Shown here: positions 60,390 through 64,000 of the stretch, piece by piece
How positions within the stretch are numbered: position 1 is the stretch's first letter
Layout of the letters: every line of letters starts with the position of its first letter
From: Cheilinus undulatus
Lineage: Eukaryota > Chordata > Actinopteri > Labriformes > Labridae
Length of the DNA: 64,000 nt
Reading direction: 5' to 3'
Assembly (NCBI RefSeq): GCF_018320785.1
Contig: NC_054881.1
Span: 21,824,275-21,888,274, forward strand
Notes under the pieces: model-generated
What the model saw: the letters and a program-made list of their open reading frames with translations, nothing else
Told to the model about the DNA's origin: nothing
The model's database searches: none
Translations under genes and position numbers: made by a program

Positions 60390-60870
60390 TAAATAAGATA
60401 AGATGAGATAAGATAGACTTTAATGTCCCCATAGGGAAATTTATCCTGGACTCTGTCCCACAGTTACAAATCAATACATACATAAAGATCATACAGAACA
60501 AATAACATTTCATCCTGTAGCAGCAGCATATCCATCTAACAATTTTCTACATCTACATGAAAGCAAGCTTCTGGCAGCAGTGGCATACTGGCATATTGCA
60601 CAACCTCTTGGCACATCTTACATCACCTGTTGTTCAGAAATTTAATGGACATGGGCACAAATGAATGTTTGAAACGGTTCAGTCTGGTCTGAGGGACCCT
60701 AAATTTTCTTCATGAGGGTAAATGCTGAAACTCAGAGTGGAGAATGTGGGTTGGATCAGAAACAATTTTCTGTGCCTGTCTAACAACAGACTGCTCATAT
60801 AGTGTTTGGAGAGATGGGTGCTTTTTGACACCCATGATTTTCATAGCAGTCTGCACGAGACGAGTTATCT
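60390..60870 (-). repeat. Non-LTR retroposon 3' fragment
   Basis: ATAAGATAAGATGAGATAAG with AGACTTTAATGTCCCCATAGGG is the reverse complement of the typical GATAA-repeat 3' tail of fish LINE/SINE elements. The sequence after it (GTTTGAAACGGTTCAGTCTG) fits the body of such an element. No reverse transcriptase is recognisable. Confidence 0.5.
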
Positions 60871-62459
60871 GTCATAAATAAATAAATATCCCATTATCAT
60901 CGAAGTCCTCTCAGTCTTGTGAGGCTGGAGCTCCTGGCCTGTCCTGTAGAGCCCTTCTGTTCTACAGTCCGTCATCTCTCTGTAACCAGACCCTCCGTCT
61001 TCCTGTCCGTGATAAAATATTTAACAAGTGACTCTGAGAAGGAAAAAACCTGCTTTGAAGCAAACATGGAGTGTGATGTAGAGACTGTTCAAACAGGCCT
61101 GAATGGCCAGAGCGTCTATGTAGAATAAATATATAAAGCTTCGTCTGTGCCACCTTTAAACCCTCTAGAAAATACATCACTGTTCATAGAGCTGACAGTA
61201 ATGCTGGTATTACTGTATGGAGGCTAAAGAAGGAAATTAGAAGTGACAGAATGTTTACTGCAGTTTATTTACTTTACGCATTCACAAATACATCCATGCG
61301 TGTTTGTGTGGAGATCACACATGAAGGCCGGCAACAAACAGACACCACTGTGGTCAATATTTACTTCCATCTACACAGAAAGTCTTCTGTTTACAGAGCA
61401 GGACTGATGCTGCATTGTCACAGTAGCACTTGCAAACTTTTTCCAAGAAATGTCCTGTAGAAACACAAAGGGATGTTTGACATTAAAATATGTGGCTGAG
61501 GCATGACTTTCCCATGTATTATCATATTCAAATTAAAGTGAGATCAGAATATGGCTTGTGTCTGTCAGCATTGCAAATGTCACCATTTGCATTCAGTTCC
61601 TGCAGGTTAGATTTGAGAAAGAGTTGAAAAGCTGTCTCATTACTTCAATAGTTTATCTGTTACTTTTGGCTGACCACTGAGGTCAGCCCTTCACATGGGT
61701 CTGTATGTGTCTGACTGACTGACTGAGTTCGTGATGCTCCTTTCAGAGTCATACATACAGAGGTGCGCCATGGGCGGGGTTTAGTGTGTATCTATGGGAG
61801 AATTCCCAGGAGAATGTGAAATACATTTAGTCAATCTGGCGTGTCAGGTTAGCTGTTTCCTGCCGACAGGGCTTTATGTTTTAAACAGAGCACAATTACA
61901 CAGCCCAAAAACCAATCACTCTGCCAGAACACACAATCCAGTCAGGCATTTCAACAGGCACCCCAGATAAGTACGGTCAGCCATATACTAAATATAGGTT
62001 TTAACCTAGGCTTGTTTTCTAAAGGAAATAAAATAAGACCAAATTCTTTAGCTCATCTTTTTTGAAAAGTTACCTTGTGTTTTAATAAGGGCTAAAAAAA
62101 GATTAAAATCTTTAATTGCAGTCGATCTCAGAATTTCTGTCATTGATCATGAGTAATCACACCCTTTCTAGTGCATTTTAAAATTCCTTTATTTGGCATT
62201 GTACAGGTTTTGTGTCGTTTTTAATTTTTTCTTTTTACTGTCTTAAACTCGCATAATTGACTTCCTGTTTGGATACAGACCTGCAATTTATTATGGATAT
62301 AAAATGAAATAAGAGAACTTTTAAAAGGTTCAGATGACTTTTAACTGTCCACTGAGCTGTCTCTGAGGTTTTTTAAGTGAAATGAGACATAAAGGAGCAG
62401 TGGTGGATCGGCCAGCCACACACTACATGATTTTTAAATCCGGAAGAGAGAGGAAATTT
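60871..62459. other. Intergenic, nothing recognised
   Basis: Chance ORFs only; no RNA gene or clear element boundary identified. Confidence 0.5.
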
Positions 62460-62625
62460 AGGATTTTTCTTTCAGTAACGGATTCCTTTAATGAAAATGT
62501 AACTAATAATGGGATTACTTGAATTGTAAAATTAACACGTTACGTTACTCGTTACAACCAAAAAAGTAATCTGAGTACTCTAACGGATTACTTTGTAACA
62601 CGTTACCCCCAACACTGGTTACAGG
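62460..62625. repeat. Right end of a hAT-like repeat
   Basis: TAACACGTTACGTTACTCGT and GTAACACGTTACCCCCAACACTG form the familiar end of a teleost non-autonomous element. The left end was not located. Confidence 0.5.
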
Positions 62626-63077
62626 TGAAGCAAAGATCATAAAACAGGGAAGAGACTCAGGATGAAATCCTGGCTGGAATTAAGTTAAAGTTGTGTTTAT
62701 GGTTGTTAGTGGTGAAAGTATGTATGCGCCAGCTGTGACACTACCCTGCCTGCTCGCTCTGATCGGTTGTTGTGGGTACTATGTCAGAGGCACTACGACC
62801 TAGAATCATAAATATCCAATGTGTTCAAACGATGCAATTTGGAGCAGTGAAACAATCATGTTGACACCATACACAAGGATTATTCAGCCAAGCAATCGTT
62901 TGTAACAAGGCTCCTCTCAGGATACACCCCCATGATCATCGGGGGAGGCAAATCTTGCCCCAAATCAGGCTTAAATCCTGTAGTATGTGGCCGGCCTTAC
63001 TCTACATCCCTGTGACTGCGGGGGGACACTGATGTGCCTTAAGCAAAGTGTGTTGAAGGGAACAGTAAAGCATGTGA

Positions 63078-63552
63078 TTAAAGGTCACATATTTTACCCC
63101 TTAAAGACATGTTTATATTGGTCTCAGAAGTCCCCAATACATGCCTGTGAAGTTTGTTGAAAAAACCCCTCTGTTTCAGCCCTTCTCAGAACGAGCTGTT
63201 TTATGTCTGTGGCTTTAAATGTTACTGAGCTGTCTGACTCCGCCCATGACCACACCCCTCTCAGGAAATGGATGTGGAGTAATGAATGTGGCTCTCCTGA
63301 TGGATCAAGAGAGGAGGGCGGAACCTTCTTCCAAGTGGGGAGGGCCAACTGAACCTGGGGGCGGTGCTAACTCCTTCAATGACATCATGAGGGGAATATC
63401 AGAGAACGGCTTGTTTCAGCACACATTTTCTGAAAGGTGGAGAAAGAGAGGCGGGGAGGGAATGGGTTTTTCTAAACTTTGGGGGGATTGTGGCACATGT
63501 TTTTGTTAGAAAAGCCTGAAAAAGTGTATTTTGCATAATATGTGACCTTTAA
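63078..63552. mobile_element. piggyBac-like MITE with TTAA ends
   Basis: The left end TTAAAGGTCACATATT is repeated exactly, inverted, at the right end (AATATGTGACCTTTAA), giving a 16-base perfect terminal match including TTAA at 63078-63081 and 63549-63552. The interior is GC-richer (CCGCCCATGACCACACCCC) and has only chance ORFs. No transposase. Confidence 0.7.
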
Positions 63553-63777
63553 TTATGATTTTTAAAAATCAGTGCACTGATGATGGACCTTGATTAATCG
63601 CAAGGTTTTTATTGTCAATTTTTATTAGTCTTCAAATAAAAATTAAATAACCACTCATTATACATTATTTGATATCTGTTTAAGAGCCATACATCCGATT
63701 AAAAAAGATACATAGAGAGTGCTGAAAATAGTGGTTAGGTGGGTTCAGCAACACAATGGTGAGGAATATAAAAATAA

Positions 63778-63779
63778 AT

Positions 63780-63811
<32 letters not shown>

Positions 63812-63860
63812 TTCATCATTACTATTATTTCCTTTTTTATTATTATTATTATCATTTTAC
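63778..63860. repeat. (ATT)n microsatellite
   Basis: About ten ATT units followed by a degenerate continuation. The tyrosine-rich ORF across it is not a gene. Confidence 0.9.
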
Positions 63861-64000
63861 GTATTTTTTGTTGTTAAGCTTTTTGAGAGATTGTCAGTCA
63901 TCACTGGTCAAAATGATTCCCTCCAGCCTGATTCTCACTCTCATTCAAGCACACTATTATCCCCACTCAGTGATTTGCAGTATTACAGCTGTGATCTAGC

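Noticed and set aside
63778-63999. Tyrosine-rich ORF
   Set aside because: A direct translation of an (ATT)n microsatellite.

Overview
The window is vertebrate, almost certainly teleost (probably percomorph) nuclear DNA. It is AT-rich, has multi-exon genes with GT-AG introns, and is littered with fish-type Tc1/mariner copies, MITEs, tRNA-derived SINEs and microsatellites. Nothing in it looks prokaryotic. Exons were rebuilt by hand from splice sites, reading-frame continuity and remembered family sequences, with no database search.

Layout. (1) 243-2357, plus strand: atp5me, subunit e of mitochondrial ATP synthase, four exons behind a promoter with ETS/GABP-like and CRE motifs. (2) 6696-19233, minus strand, convergent with atp5me: pde6b, the rod photoreceptor cGMP phosphodiesterase beta subunit. 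23 coding exons join without a frame break into 853 residues. (3) 28190-32326, plus strand, head-to-head with pde6b: rbp4l (purpurin), a secreted retinal lipocalin of 196 residues. Its third intron carries a 2.4-kb Tc1-like element that itself appears to hold an inserted segment with an open reading frame. (4) 43327-55286, minus strand: a type I (krt18-like) keratin of 438 residues in ten coding exons, with a probable untranslated first exon at about 57972-58013. (5) 58362-58444, minus strand: tRNA-Ser(CGA). The stretches 19-27 kb, 32-43 kb and 58-64 kb hold repeats and no convincing genes.

How the genes relate. pde6b and rbp4l are both retinal/photoreceptor genes and are divergently transcribed across about 8.5 kb. 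PDE6C and RBP4 are likewise head-to-head neighbours in human, so the pair looks like an ancient duplicated block. The atp5me/pde6b tail-to-tail neighbourhood matches human ATP5ME/PDE6B. The keratin and the tRNA show no functional link to these genes.

I found no convincing new biological system. The items most worth following are the unusual CaaX box of pde6b (CSVC), two extra introns in the keratin head/coil 1A region, the unexplained segment nested in the Tc1 element, the in-frame stop-free last intron of rbp4l, and several inverted-repeat or TTAA-flanked elements.
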